This document shows positions 1 to 8,247 of a stretch of 10,870 bases of DNA, piece by piece. Numbering within the stretch: position 1 is the stretch's first letter; each line of letters opens with the position of its first letter. The position numbers and the translations under genes are program-made. Below the pieces are notes generated by a model. The model had not been told where the DNA came from. It was given only the letters and a program-made list of their open reading frames with translations, and made no database searches. The stretch comes from Irineochytrium annulatum (lineage: Eukaryota > Chytridiomycota > Chytridiomycetes > Chytridiales > Chytridiaceae), in contig JADGJL010001030.1 of the NCBI GenBank assembly GCA_027600665.1, positions 1 through 10,870 of the forward strand, in the 5' to 3' direction.

Positions 1-890
1 CCCCACCGCGTCTGGTCCCAGCCCCGACCAATCAGCCACGCCTCCCCGCCGTCACGTCGGATGCGCGCCTCGATCTCCGGGTGCGCGTCCAGGTGCTGGA
101 CAAGGCGAGTACGAATCTCGGCTATCGACACGCTGCCGACCACGTCGGCTTCCATGAGGTATCGCCCCTGATTAAGGAGGTGCGCGTGCGAATCGATTAG
201 GCCCGGGACAACAGTACGGCCCTGTAGGTCGAGCACACGCGCGGCGCGGTGTCTGTCGCGCATCGCCGGGCTATCATCGCCAACCTCCAAAATCAGGCCG
301 TCGCGCACGGCCATAGCGGACGCCTGCGGCCGGCCGTCATCCACCGTGTGTAGAATTCCGTTTACGAGGAGGTAGTAGTGCGGCGGGATGGTCTGGACCG
401 GGGCTGTAGGTGTGCTCGGCGCGGACGAGGACGATGACGGCCAAAGGCTACTGATGGGGAACAGGGAAAGGCACCCGCCGATGATCATGACGGCGCTGAA
501 GGCCTTTTAAAAATAAATTCGTGAGAAGAAAATCGATATACCGACAATGTACAACAGGAAGACGATATATCAGATAAAGGAGTGGCAGGAAGTAAACAAA
601 TAGAACAAAAAGAGTTGCACAAAATAAATCACAGATCAATAGTAGCGAGGTTGAGCTCACGGAAGCAGATGGCTCACCCTCACTATCGCGAATCGGTACT
701 GCGGCGTTCGGAGGGCCCTGAGCGGGTTGAAAGTCGAAAAGCTGCCCCGCGCGCGTGCCTTGCCTTTTCCGGTGGTGTCGACACCGTCATCCGTAGACGC
801 GGGGCCCCGTCGGGAGTTTAGTAGGGGCTGGGTGTCGCCTGGGAGGGCCCCCGAAGGGCTGCCGGGTCGCATATTGGATCGGTGGGACAT
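1..890 (-). CDS. YtcJ-like amidohydrolase (amidohydrolase 3 family), membrane-anchored, 5' part only
   Basis: Metal-dependent amidohydrolase of the YtcJ/amidohydrolase 3 type; the substrate cannot be told. I read exon 1 as 684-890 and exon 2 as 1-503, cut by the window edge. The gene model gives 236 residues. Exon 2 shows the family's opening: a small beta domain (YYLLVNGILHTVDD), the metal site GLIDSHAHLL with the HxH pair at about residues 175 and 177, and the GRGWDQTRW motif typical of YtcJ proteins. Exon 1 (start at 890, or at 872) is Pro/Ser/Arg-rich with a basic stretch, like a cytosolic tail. Joining the exons in phase 0 gives a hydrophobic stretch (FAIAFSAVMIIGGCLSLF) followed by a Ser/Pro linker: a signal anchor, so the enzyme probably faces a lumen or the outside. 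The donor is ambiguous: GTGAGG at 683 or GTGAGC at 677 (adds Val-Arg). The acceptor is TTTTTAAAAG ending at 504. Exon 2 is certain; exon 1 is inference. Confidence 0.8.
504..683 (-). other. Inferred intron 1 of the amidohydrolase gene
   Basis: This AT-rich stretch separates the GC-rich exon 1 from the enzyme domain. Read on the minus strand it starts GTGAGG, is rich in T, and ends CTTCTCACGAATTTATTTTTAAAAG. The reading frame of exon 2 is closed by TAA five codons before its first ATG (488), just inside the acceptor. At 180 bases (174 with the alternative donor) it is longer than most introns here, so a tiny extra exon cannot be excluded. Confidence 0.55.
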
Positions 891-1109
891 CAACTGAGTG
901 CCAAGTTTGACCTCACCTTCACAAACTCCCCACCACACTGATAAATCGGGGATAAATATTTTATTTACACCGGCGTCGAAAGAGCAGCTAGACAATGCTG
1001 TCGAGACGATGGAATACAGGCCGCCAAAATCATTATTGCGGGGGGAAATAAAGGAAAATGCCTAGCTTGCAACGCCCCTCCCAACAGTTCATCACCCAAA
1101 AACAATCCA
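891..1109. other. Spacer: promoter of the amidohydrolase gene and 3' end of the Ccc1/VIT gene
   Basis: Non-coding by my reading. Both flanking genes are on the minus strand, so this 219-base gap must hold the 3' untranslated end of the transporter gene and the promoter of the amidohydrolase gene. It contains an AT-rich block at about 945-970. I see no strong TATA box in a convincing place. Confidence 0.5.
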
Positions 1110-2507
1110 TCACGCGTCCTCCCCCAGTGTGTCAAACAGCAAGCCGACCCCGAAGGTCCCCGCCATACTGATCCAACCTCCGATTAATACCCTCAACGCA
1201 CCCCTGAGCACAGGTGCTCCGCCCAACATCGCGCCGATCGCCCCAAAGCAAGCGAGGCCAAAGGACGAAACAACCGCCATCCCAATCATCATCATCTCCC
1301 TTCCCATGAATCTCAGCGCGAGCCCCGAAACAAGGGGCAGCAGGGCGCCAGCGGTGAAGCTGAGGGCCGAGACAACGCTCGCCGTCACGGGGTCGGCGTA
1401 CTGATCCGTGTCGATGGCGAGCTCGTCGCGCACGTGCACCGCGACGACCTTGTCGATGTCGCCGTCGAGGTTCGCGTGAATGTCCAGGACGAGCTGCTTC
1501 GCGAGCTCGGGGCTGATGCCGCGGTCGAGGTAGATCTGCTCGAGCTCGCGCATCTCATTCAGGCGGTGCTGGGGGCCCTTGAGGAACTCGGCCTTCTCGC
1601 GCTCGACGTCGCAGAGCTCCGCGTCCTTCTGAGAGGCGACCTAAGAAAAAAAATAAACGAGTTAGGAGAGGTTGCTACATCACGGGGTTACATGACTGCT
1701 TACCGAAACGTACTCCCCGCATGCCATGCTGAGCGCGCCAGCCACCCATCCCGAGACGCCGCTGACGAGCATGATGTTGAACGAGTCCCCATTCAGCCCC
1801 GGCTGTGCCGCAGCCACACCCAGCATGAGCGACGCCACGCTGACCAAACCATCGTTGGCGCCAAGCACGGCGGCCCGAAGCGTCGGCGCGCGCTGTGAGA
1901 AGTGCTGGTGCGAGGGTTTCTTCGCGGCACCTGGCGAGCCACCGGCCGCGAACACCTCGACGGGGTTCATATTCGGGTCGACACCGTCCTCCACGTCGAT
2001 GGTCGTCTCCTCCTCGTGGCGGCCGAGCAGCCCGCCGAGCCCGCTTAGGAGGCCGTCCGTCTCGCGTTCCTTCTCATCCTCGCTGCCGGACTCGTGCGGC
2101 GTGCGAGGGGAATGCAGCGCGCAGGCCGAATCCGCGCTCTGCTGCTTGCGCAGCTTGTGGCGCTGCTGGCGGCGCGCGCCGTCCGTGTGGAGGCTGTCGC
2201 GGTGAGGAGGGTGCGTGGATCTCATCGCGCCGTAGTTTGCTTTGACCGAGGGAGGGGAGGGATGCATGACGGCCTTGCCCTTCTCCTGGAAAGACCGGCC
2301 CCGCCACGCGGTGGTGACGTCGTCGACGGCGTCGTCGCGAAGATTGCCGTTGGCATCGCGGTCTCCGAGCGCGACGGGCTTGACGGGGACGGCGCCGGCG
2401 GCGGGCGCTGAGGAGGACGAGGACGACGACATGGCAGCTGGTGGAGCAGATTCCGAGTCGGTTGTGGAGGAAGGAGTGATGGCTGGCAAGGCGATGATCG
2501 GTCGCAT
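1110..2507 (-). CDS. CCC1: Ccc1/VIT1 family vacuolar iron/manganese transporter
   Basis: Membrane transporter that moves Fe2+/Mn2+ from cytosol into the vacuole, by family knowledge. Exon 1 is 1704-2507 and exon 2 is 1110-1640; together 444 residues. The 63-base intron 1641-1703 (GTAAGC...TTTCTTAG, phase 0) falls inside the family signature, which reads EYVS|VASQKDAE once joined. Five membrane segments are visible: about 211-233 (starting in RAAVLGANDGLVSVASLMLG), 244-268, 351-375, 385-407 and 418-437. Between segments 2 and 3 lies an acidic/basic cytosolic helical stretch (about 270-330, many Glu) matching the metal-binding loop of VIT proteins. The first 205 residues are a low-complexity Ser/Pro/Arg tail, not part of the family core. 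The first ATG is at 2507; a second at 2432 has a good context (CTGCCATG) and would give 419 residues. Family assignment is firm; the start is not. Confidence 0.93.
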
Positions 2508-2814
2508 TGGCGAGGGGATTCCCAGCGAAGTCAAACTTTATCTTCAACAGAAGTGGAGAATCGAATCAACGGCACTGCTGGGACAGACGTGAATATAGAG
2601 GTAAGCAACTTGTTACCGGTAGGAAGATGAGCATGTCGGAGGTGCGACGTATTATTATTGACACGGTAAGAGGCTAGGGTGACGACATAGAATAATAAGC
2701 GCGCGCAGAAATGGGAGAGAAACGTGTGTGTAAGAGATTCATGTGGATAAGATCATCATTGCAACCCCGCCTCCCCAATTATAAAAAAAATTGCGCACGC
2801 ATTTGCCGACAGGC
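2508..2814. other. Spacer: transporter promoter and 3' end of the next gene
   Basis: A 307-base stretch with no convincing gene. Reading on the minus strand it carries the 3' end of the small membrane protein gene and then the 5' region of the Ccc1/VIT gene. An AGATAA core (GATA-factor type) lies on the minus strand at 2538-2543, some 31 bases before the ATG at 2507. GATA factors control iron genes in many fungi, but one hexamer is weak evidence. A poly-A/T run lies at about 2779-2792. Confidence 0.4.
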
Positions 2815-3654
2815 CTAGAAGTCATCATCATCGTAGACCACATTCGGCCGCCCCGGCACCGGCATCGTGTCCACCACCTTCTTCACCGCCGTCCAGCCGC
2901 CCACAGACCCCATGACCTCGAAAGCACCGCCAACCGCCTGCCGCGTGAGGTTGAAGCCGTATCTGACGGGGAAAGTTACGGTCCCCGTCACGTATCGAAT
3001 CGGGTTGCCGAGGATGGTGTCGAAGACCGGGTAGCCGAATATCTAGCAAAGTAGGATGTTAGCACACACATCCTAGGCTCGGCAATCGGGGGAGAATGGC
3101 GAAAAACAAAAATTAACACTAAGGCGGTTCGTATCAGTTAAAAGGGCTGTAAAACCCAACATAATCACTAAAGTCACGGTTGGCGTACACCCACGGCCCA
3201 GAGAAAAACTCTCCGAACCAAGGTCATCGCCCGCCGCAGGATCAGCTGACACGCATGAATATAAAAGCATCATTTCGAACCGCCCTCCTCCATCTAACCC
3301 AGCCAAGCAACCATCCGCTATTCGGGATTACACCGGAGTAGGACTGGGCAATAAATAAAGCGACGGAACACAGAAACTCACCCATCCGGCGATACAGGCG
3401 TAGAACACAACGCTGATCATGGTGTAGACGACCACGTTCTGGGCGGTCAGGTTGTCAGCGACCCGCTCCTTCTTCAGGTTCTTCTCGGCCTTCTCCCGCT
3501 CCCTGCGGCTCTTGGGCAGCTTCCCATTCGGCAAGGAACTGACAGGATCAATCGTGGCGGCATGTGCTGTGGCTTTCGCAGTCTTCCGGAGTCGGGCGGG
3601 GTTGATGGAGGACTCGATGACGGGCCGGGGGAGGTTGTGGACGGGGGAGGCCAT
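2815..3654 (-). CDS. Small single-pass membrane protein, family not recognised
   Basis: I do not recognise this protein. Exon 1 is 3382-3654 (91 codons) and exon 2 is 2815-3042 (75 codons plus TAG), giving 166 residues. The join is phase 0 (Gly-Trp | Ile-Phe-Gly-Tyr), with donor GTGAGT and acceptor TTTGCTAG. The N-terminal 44 residues are Pro/Ala/Ser-rich; residues 45-64 form a strongly charged basic stretch (KLPKSRREREKAEKNLKKER) that is probably helical. One hydrophobic segment at about 73-97 (VVVYTMISVVFYACIAGW and on) crosses the splice junction. The 70-residue C-terminal part is neutral to basic with Gly and aromatic residues and ends PVPGRP then an acidic YDDDDF tail. Positive charge before the segment suggests the N-terminus is cytosolic. 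Exon 2 is supported by codon-like GC pattern, a clean stop and the fit of the hydrophobic segment. It shares a 448-base divergent region with the BAR gene. Confidence 0.72.
3043..3381 (-). other. Long (339-base) intron of the small membrane protein gene
   Basis: The interval starts GTGAGT and ends CTACTTTGCTAG on the minus strand. It is three to six times longer than most introns in this window. An open frame of about 77 codons lies inside it on the minus strand (3073-3306) but has no recognisable content. An alternative exon or a second small intron is possible. Confidence 0.55.
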
Positions 3655-4102
3655 GATAGCAGAGGAGTGCGAGGGAGTGTGGGGATGTGTGTGCGACAGG
3701 AGAATTATTCTCGCCTTTTTTTGGAGTTGGCTGGTGAGTTTTATGCACAAGCCACTCGTTGGATAAGCAATGTTAACGATGCACATTGTTATGTCGTTTA
3801 TGCTTGGCGCCAACTTTTTTGCTATTTATTTTCCTGCTTACTTCGACTCCGGGCCGACAGTTGCTGGTCGCATCATTTAACTCTCAGGCCAAATCACCAC
3901 CACCTTGCTGACGCCCAGTTCGTCGTTTCCGAGCTTCTTCCGCTCTCGAGGAGCTTGCATGCCTCTACATCTACAAGGATCCCATCCAGGTTCTCACTCA
4001 TGCTTCACCGCGTCTCTGCGGAAGTCGGAGTCAAAATTCGATTTTACCACTCCACACCTCCCAGCATCCATCCAGGGCTGACCCCCGACCTAACCAGCCG
4101 AG
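3655..4102. promoter_or_regulatory. Divergent promoter region between the small membrane protein and BAR-SH3 genes
   Basis: The genes on each side start outward from this 448-base stretch, so it should contain both promoters. It is AT-rich in the middle (about 3710-3840) and pyrimidine-rich towards the BAR start, a common pattern near fungal start sites. An ATG at 4000 opens a frame that overlaps the BAR start and stops at 4272; transcription therefore probably begins after 4002. No specific factor site can be named. Confidence 0.5.
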
Positions 4103-5603
4103 ATGTCGTGGAAGGGCTTCCAAAAGGCCGTCTCGCGGCTCCCGCAGATGGTGATGGCGAAAGCCGGCTACTCGGACGAGACGCAGGACCAGGAGTTCAA
4201 CGAGATCGAGGAGCGCTTCAAGCTCTTCGAGGCGAACGCAAAGAAGCTGAACGAGGACGCGAAGAAGTTTAAGGACGCCCTCAACCTCATGCTGGCGCAC
4301 CAGGCCTCGTTCGCCAGGACGCTGCTGGAGGTGTACCAACCGATTGGGAGGGGGCTTGGGAGCAGTGGTGGATTGGGGCCGGATGGGGCCGAGGAGGACG
4401 ACGGGGGGATGAGGGGTGCTTCCACGGTGAGCCAGAGATCGGTGAGTGGCTGTTTATTTCTGTAGTTTCCTTATTGCTCGTGCATACTGAACGGTGTTAT
4501 CGTAGCAAGCGAAAGAAACCCCACCGGAATCCCTCCGAGCGGCTGAGGAGTTCGCCCAGGTCCTCGAGGACGTCCGGCAGTCCCTCATGCCCGACCTCGA
4601 GGTCATCGAGCGCCGCCTCGTGACCCCGACCGTCGACCTCCTTGTTCTCCTCGACCGTGTTAAGCGCCTCATGGTCAAGCGGGCCCACAAGCTCCTCGAC
4701 TATGACCGCCACCGCGACTCGGTCAAGAAGATGAAGGAGCGAACCGACCGCACGGCGGCCGACGAGCGCACGCTGGGCAAGTACGAGCAGAGCCTCGACC
4801 AGGCCGCTAGGGACTACGACAACATAAACCACCTCCTCAAGAACCAGATCCCCCAGCTTCTGGCCCTGAAGGCGCCCTTCATCGACCCGTGCTTCCTGAC
4901 GCTGTACTGGTACCAACTCCGCGTCCACCGCACGCTCGCGGACGCCCTGCGGAACCTCATGTCGAACCCCATGTTCGCAAAGCAGCGCGGCAGCGTTCGC
5001 GCGGAGGATTTTGCGGCGAAAGCGGAGGCCCAGGCCGAGCTGCTCGTGGACCTGACCCTCGTCTGGCGGAACAGGAAGCAGGCGGACCCTTACGGCTCGC
5101 AGGACGGGCAGCCGCTGGATCAGGGGTACTACAGCACCGACGTGAGCCCCACGACTTACGACGAGAACGGCGGGGTCACGTCGCCCGCGGGCGGAGCGCC
5201 GCCGGGTTACAGCGACAGCTTGTCGCCCGGCGGGAGGCCGTCCGTCGGTGGCGGGTTCAGGGACATGCACAAGAGCTCCGCGCCGCCGGGACATCCGATC
5301 TCGTACCCGAACCCGTTGGATGCCGCATCGCCGCAGGCGGCTTGGGCAGGCAGCGGCGCGGGGGCGACGGCTCGTGGCGCGTCGCCCATGAAGGGTGGGA
5401 TGCCGATGCCGGGTATGGGACCTAGGAAGACGTACGTGGTGGCTCTATATGATTATGAGGCGCAGGCGGACGGGGATCTGTCGTTCAGGAGAGACGACCG
5501 GATCGAGGTGGTGGAGAAGACGGAGAACCCGAACGATTGGTGGACGGGGACTCTGAATGGGAGGACGGGGAGCTTCCCGGCGAATTATGTCGCCGTAGTG
5601 TGA
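4103..5603 (+). CDS. N-BAR and SH3 domain protein, Rvs167/Hob/amphiphysin type
   Basis: Membrane-curving scaffold of endocytic sites and cortical actin; BAR dimers bind curved membrane and the SH3 recruits proline-rich partners such as WASP and dynamin-like proteins, by family knowledge. Exon 1 is 4103-4441 and exon 2 is 4506-5603, giving 478 residues; the 64-base intron (GTGAGT...ATCGTAG) is phase 0. The N-terminus MSWKGFQKAV with Leu-Pro-Gln is the amphipathic helix of fungal Rvs167-like proteins. The BAR domain runs to about residue 303 and includes LVTPTVDLL and KLLDYDRHRDSVKK. Residues 82-113 are a Gly/acidic insert between BAR helices, right at the splice site. Residues 305-420 form a Gly/Pro/Ala-rich linker like that of Rvs167. 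The SH3 domain (about 421-478) shows ALYDYEAQADGDLSF, the WW pair at 458-459 and PANYV near the end. The start context CCGAGATG and the conserved N-terminus fix the start. Confidence 0.95.
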
Positions 5604-5879
5604 GTGCGGTGGAAACGTGTGGGACGGCCGATCTTTGCAGTGATGTCGTTGTTGTCATATCCCTTCTCGTCGCGTTGTTTATACTTACTCGTCATATTTA
5701 CATGCCCGCAACACTGTTTTCTTTCTGACTTGGATGTACATTGGGCCCCTCCAGCTTGCTTTTGAGACCGGTTTGTTCCGATTATTTGCACCCAAGCTTG
5801 ATACACAAACATATATAATTGAGCAGAAAGCGTAGTAAGCCTGGTATATTCCTAACCGGTGTGCAATTCCGAAATCTCA
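5604..5879. other. Convergent spacer between BAR-SH3 and COA4-like genes
   Basis: Two genes end toward each other here, so the 276 bases hold both 3' untranslated regions. It is AT-rich with a long TTTATACTTACTCGTCATATTTAC stretch in the left part and ACATATATAATTGAG near 5810-5823. No exact AATAAA is seen on the plus strand. Confidence 0.45.
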
Positions 5880-6134
5880 TCACCGATTCGGATCGCTCTC
5901 CCTCGCGAGCTGATGCTTCTTGAAGCAATCCCGAAACCTCTTCATCTCGTCCCTGCACTTCCGCCAATCCTTGGTGTCGAAGTAGCAGTCCTGCATGGCC
6001 TCGTGCTCTGGGAAGCACCCCGTGTCCTTTATTCTGCGAATGTATGCGTCCTCGTCGCCGCCGACGTCGGCCTTCGGATGATGCCGGACCACGTTGACGG
6101 GGTCGCCGGGAGGATCCGGCTGCGACGGTGGCAT
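5880..6134 (-). CDS. COA4: COA4-like twin CX9C cytochrome c oxidase assembly factor
   Basis: Small CHCH-fold protein expected in the mitochondrial intermembrane space, where the COA4/Cmc3 group helps assemble cytochrome c oxidase. A single exon codes for 84 residues. Two CX9C pairs are exact: Cys40/Cys50 and Cys60/Cys70, with nine residues between the pairs. The stretch DWRKCRDEMKRFRDCF matches the DWRQC...F.KC signature that sets COA4 apart from other twin CX9C proteins, and DAYIRRIKDTGC before the first pair also fits. The first 28 residues are Pro/Asp-rich and do not look like a cleaved presequence, as expected for Mia40 import substrates. The C-terminus is short and charged. The start at 6134 is the first ATG after in-frame upstream sequence with no family resemblance. 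It faces the arrestin gene head to head. Confidence 0.9.
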   Translation of the reverse strand: MPPSQPDPPGDPVNVVRHHPKADVGGDEDAYIRRIKDTGCFPEHEAMQDCYFDTKDWRKCRDEMKRFRDCFKKHQLARESDPNR

Positions 6135-6246
6135 CGCGAGGAAGGGGCGGGCGTTTTAATGGTCGAGCCTGTATGAGAGAATTGGAAGTCGCAAGGCGGC
6201 TTGACAAGAAACATACAAATGACTCCAAACCTTCAGTTGTAGCGAT
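6135..6246. promoter_or_regulatory. Compact bidirectional promoter, COA4-like / alpha-arrestin
   Basis: Only 112 bases separate the two start codons, so both promoters and both 5' untranslated regions must fit here or extend into a coding part. It holds a GGGCGGGCG run just outside the COA4 start (6147-6155), followed by an AT-richer part. No TATA box is evident. Confidence 0.55.
6219..6242 (+). promoter_or_regulatory. Candidate short upstream reading frame before the arrestin start
   Basis: ATG at 6219 opens a seven-codon frame (MTPNLQL) ending in TAG at 6240-6242, four bases before the arrestin ATG at 6247. If it lies in the transcript it could dampen arrestin translation. It may instead sit upstream of the transcription start. 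Confidence 0.3.
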
Positions 6247-7905
6247 ATGTTCACGCTGATCCCCCAGGGCCGCAGCCTGGTCTCCTTGGAGGTCGCCGTC
6301 CTCCCGTCGTCGGCCATGGAGCTGCCTTCGGCCTCTGGCCCGGCGGGAAACACCCGGGGGGCCTCACAGCCGGCAATGGCAGGCAACACCATCGCGAGCG
6401 GCAGCGGGAGTGCGAGGCGTCCGGACGGGTCGGAGGTACGCTTGCCCGGGTATACTGCACCTTCCTTGCATTTACAAGAACGCCATTCTTCAGGGCACGC
6501 CCCTTCGTAATGCCTTCATCACCGGCCACCCCGGCGCGACTGACTTCCATGTCCAAGGTATCGTCCGCATTCGCACGCGCTCCAAACTTCCCGCCCGCAC
6601 GATCGAGTCCGTCCGCATATCCCTCACCGGCCGAACGACGGTCCGGTTCAAGAACCCCACCAGTTTCCCCTACGGTATACTGTGTGACGAGTCTGTGCAT
6701 CTGAGCTTGACGGAGGAACTGGCGCTGCCGCGGTCGCCGTTTGTGATACCGGATCCGACGGCGAGCGCAGAGGGCGGGGATGGGACAAGCATCGAGTTGC
6801 CGTTCAGCATCGAGGTGCCGGTGCAGATGGCGATACGGAATCTGGTGCTTCCGAGCCGGTTTATTAGCACGCTCAATATGGACCTGCCGTCGACGATCGT
6901 TACACCGGCCGGGAAGAGGCTGTATACGGAAGGGGGGGATTTTGTTACGGAAACATGGTATGTCGCGTGCGAGCTGGGAGAGGCGGGTGGAATATAGACG
7001 ACGGAGGGTGCTAGAGGGAAGAGGAGAACCTTTATCGCATCTAACCCCTTTCATCCACATCCAGGTATCACCTCTCCGCAACAGTCCAGTTCCACAAATC
7101 CGACGTCTTCTCCACCCTCCATCTAGGCTCCCAATCCTTCACGACCGAACCAATCCGCATTGAGGTCAACCCCGTCTTGCCGGAGATCGTCCAAGCATAC
7201 ACCAGGCCGGCCACCACCGTCAATGAACGCATGCCCCAGTCCGATCGTTTGTTCAAATGCAGGTTCAGCAGCGTGTTGGAGACAAGCAAGAAGGTCGTCA
7301 TGGTGATCAGTTGTGGGAAAGACCCGGGGGCAACGAATTTGGTGCCGGAGGGGAAGCAGAGGGATAAGCAGGTGGTGAGCGCGGTCAGGGTTGATGTGAT
7401 GCAGAAGATCGAGGCGGTCGCGAGGGGACATACGGCCGTCACGGAGATAAAGGTCGCAAGTTACAGCGTGCCGCATTACATTTTGACGGATCTCGATAAG
7501 CCGCAGACGGTGAGACCCCCCTTTTTGCATCAAAATCATTGTTTTTGCGCTAATTTTGTATGTTTACTGCAAAAGATATCCTTCCCACACAGCGCTACCG
7601 CCACCTCCTGCTGGAAGCCACCCGTAAAGATCTCATATGGCGTGAAAGTACACGTGACGCGCGCGTCGACCTCCTTCTTCCAGCAGCAAAAGTCCGTCAT
7701 CACGCTTTCCGCTCCCCTGGTAGTGACGCGTTTCTCGAGGGAACTGGCGCACTCCGCGACGGTGGATTCGCCGTGGCTGCTGCTACCGCCGGATGGAGGT
7801 GAGGGAGGCGGCGGGGACGTCGGCTCGGTGCCAATACCGCCACAGGCTTGGAGGGTCATGGGGGACGTTGATGGGGAGCTGCCGGCTTATGCAGCGTCTG
7901 GATGA
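6247..7905 (+). CDS. Alpha-arrestin (ARRDC/ART type) adaptor protein
   Basis: Arrestin-fold adaptor that, in fungi, links plasma-membrane transporters or receptors to an Rsp5/Nedd4 ubiquitin ligase for endocytosis. I read exons 6247-6435, 6494-6957, 7065-7509 and 7576-7905, giving 475 residues. The introns are 58, 107 and 66 bases, and all four frames join cleanly: the second intron splits a Trp codon (TG|G, then TYR-His-Leu-Ser-Ala-Thr), the others are phase 0. The N-terminal arrestin domain covers about 1-230 (HVQGIVRIRT, ESVRISLTGRTTVRF, ELPFSIEVPV). The C-terminal domain covers about 231-440 (GHTAVTEIKVASYSV, VKISYGVKVHVTR). A Ser/Gly/Ala-rich loop lies at about 22-62. The protein ends in ELPAYAASG, an LPxY variant of the PY motif. 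The third acceptor (GCAAAAG) is unusual; the next one, CACACAG at 7592, would change frame and lose the ISYGVKV strand. Exon 1 is the least certain part. Confidence 0.85.
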
Positions 7906-8247
7906 ACATTTCTTTTTAATTGTTCCAGAATTCTATATTTTTACGCTCGTTTACACTCAATAATACCTTCATTACAAGCATCTTATGCTTGCTGACTTTA
8001 TATTACGGTATATATGTACATATACATTAAGCGTTCCAAGGCCGCTTTCTTTCTCAATAATATATGGCGACGTGCTATCACTTATGCGTGCTTACAATCA
8101 ACAATTGTCTCGCAGAACCCCGCTTCTACTTCGCATCCTCCTGCTCACCAATTTTGAGCCGCGTAAATTCAAAAGTAGCGCTGGACGCCATTTAAGTCGT
8201 TGACTTTCGTCCACTTTTCTTTCTGCTGTTAAACCTCAACATCCCAT
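7906..8247. other. Convergent AT-rich spacer between arrestin and FRA10AC1-like genes
   Basis: Both neighbouring genes end toward this 342-base stretch, which should hold their 3' untranslated ends. It is AT-rich with TATATATGTACATATAC near 8008-8026. The 16-base sequence at 8038-8053 recurs at 10182-10197. I see no gene in it. Confidence 0.5.

Noticed and set aside
2745..2751. GATAAG near the 3' end of the small membrane protein gene as an iron GATA site
   Set aside because: It is preceded by G, which does not fit the HGATAR consensus, and it lies far from the transporter start.
3562..4272. A 236-codon plus-strand frame covering the divergent promoter
   Set aside because: It overlaps the small membrane protein exon on one side and the BAR exon on the other in a different frame; the product has no family features.
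4497..5294. A 265-codon open frame on the minus strand, inside the BAR-SH3 gene
   Set aside because: It is the mirror of GC-rich codons in the well-supported plus-strand gene; the protein is Val/Leu/Arg-rich with no family resemblance.
6251..7081. A long minus-strand frame of about 276 codons across the arrestin exons
   Set aside because: Arg/Pro/Gly-rich shadow of the opposite strand; it runs through two arrestin introns without meaning.
7593..7802. Alternative arrestin exon in another frame (RYRHLLLEATRKDLIW...)
   Set aside because: It has a better acceptor, but the other frame shows arrestin C-domain strands and the terminal LPxY motif, so I prefer that one.
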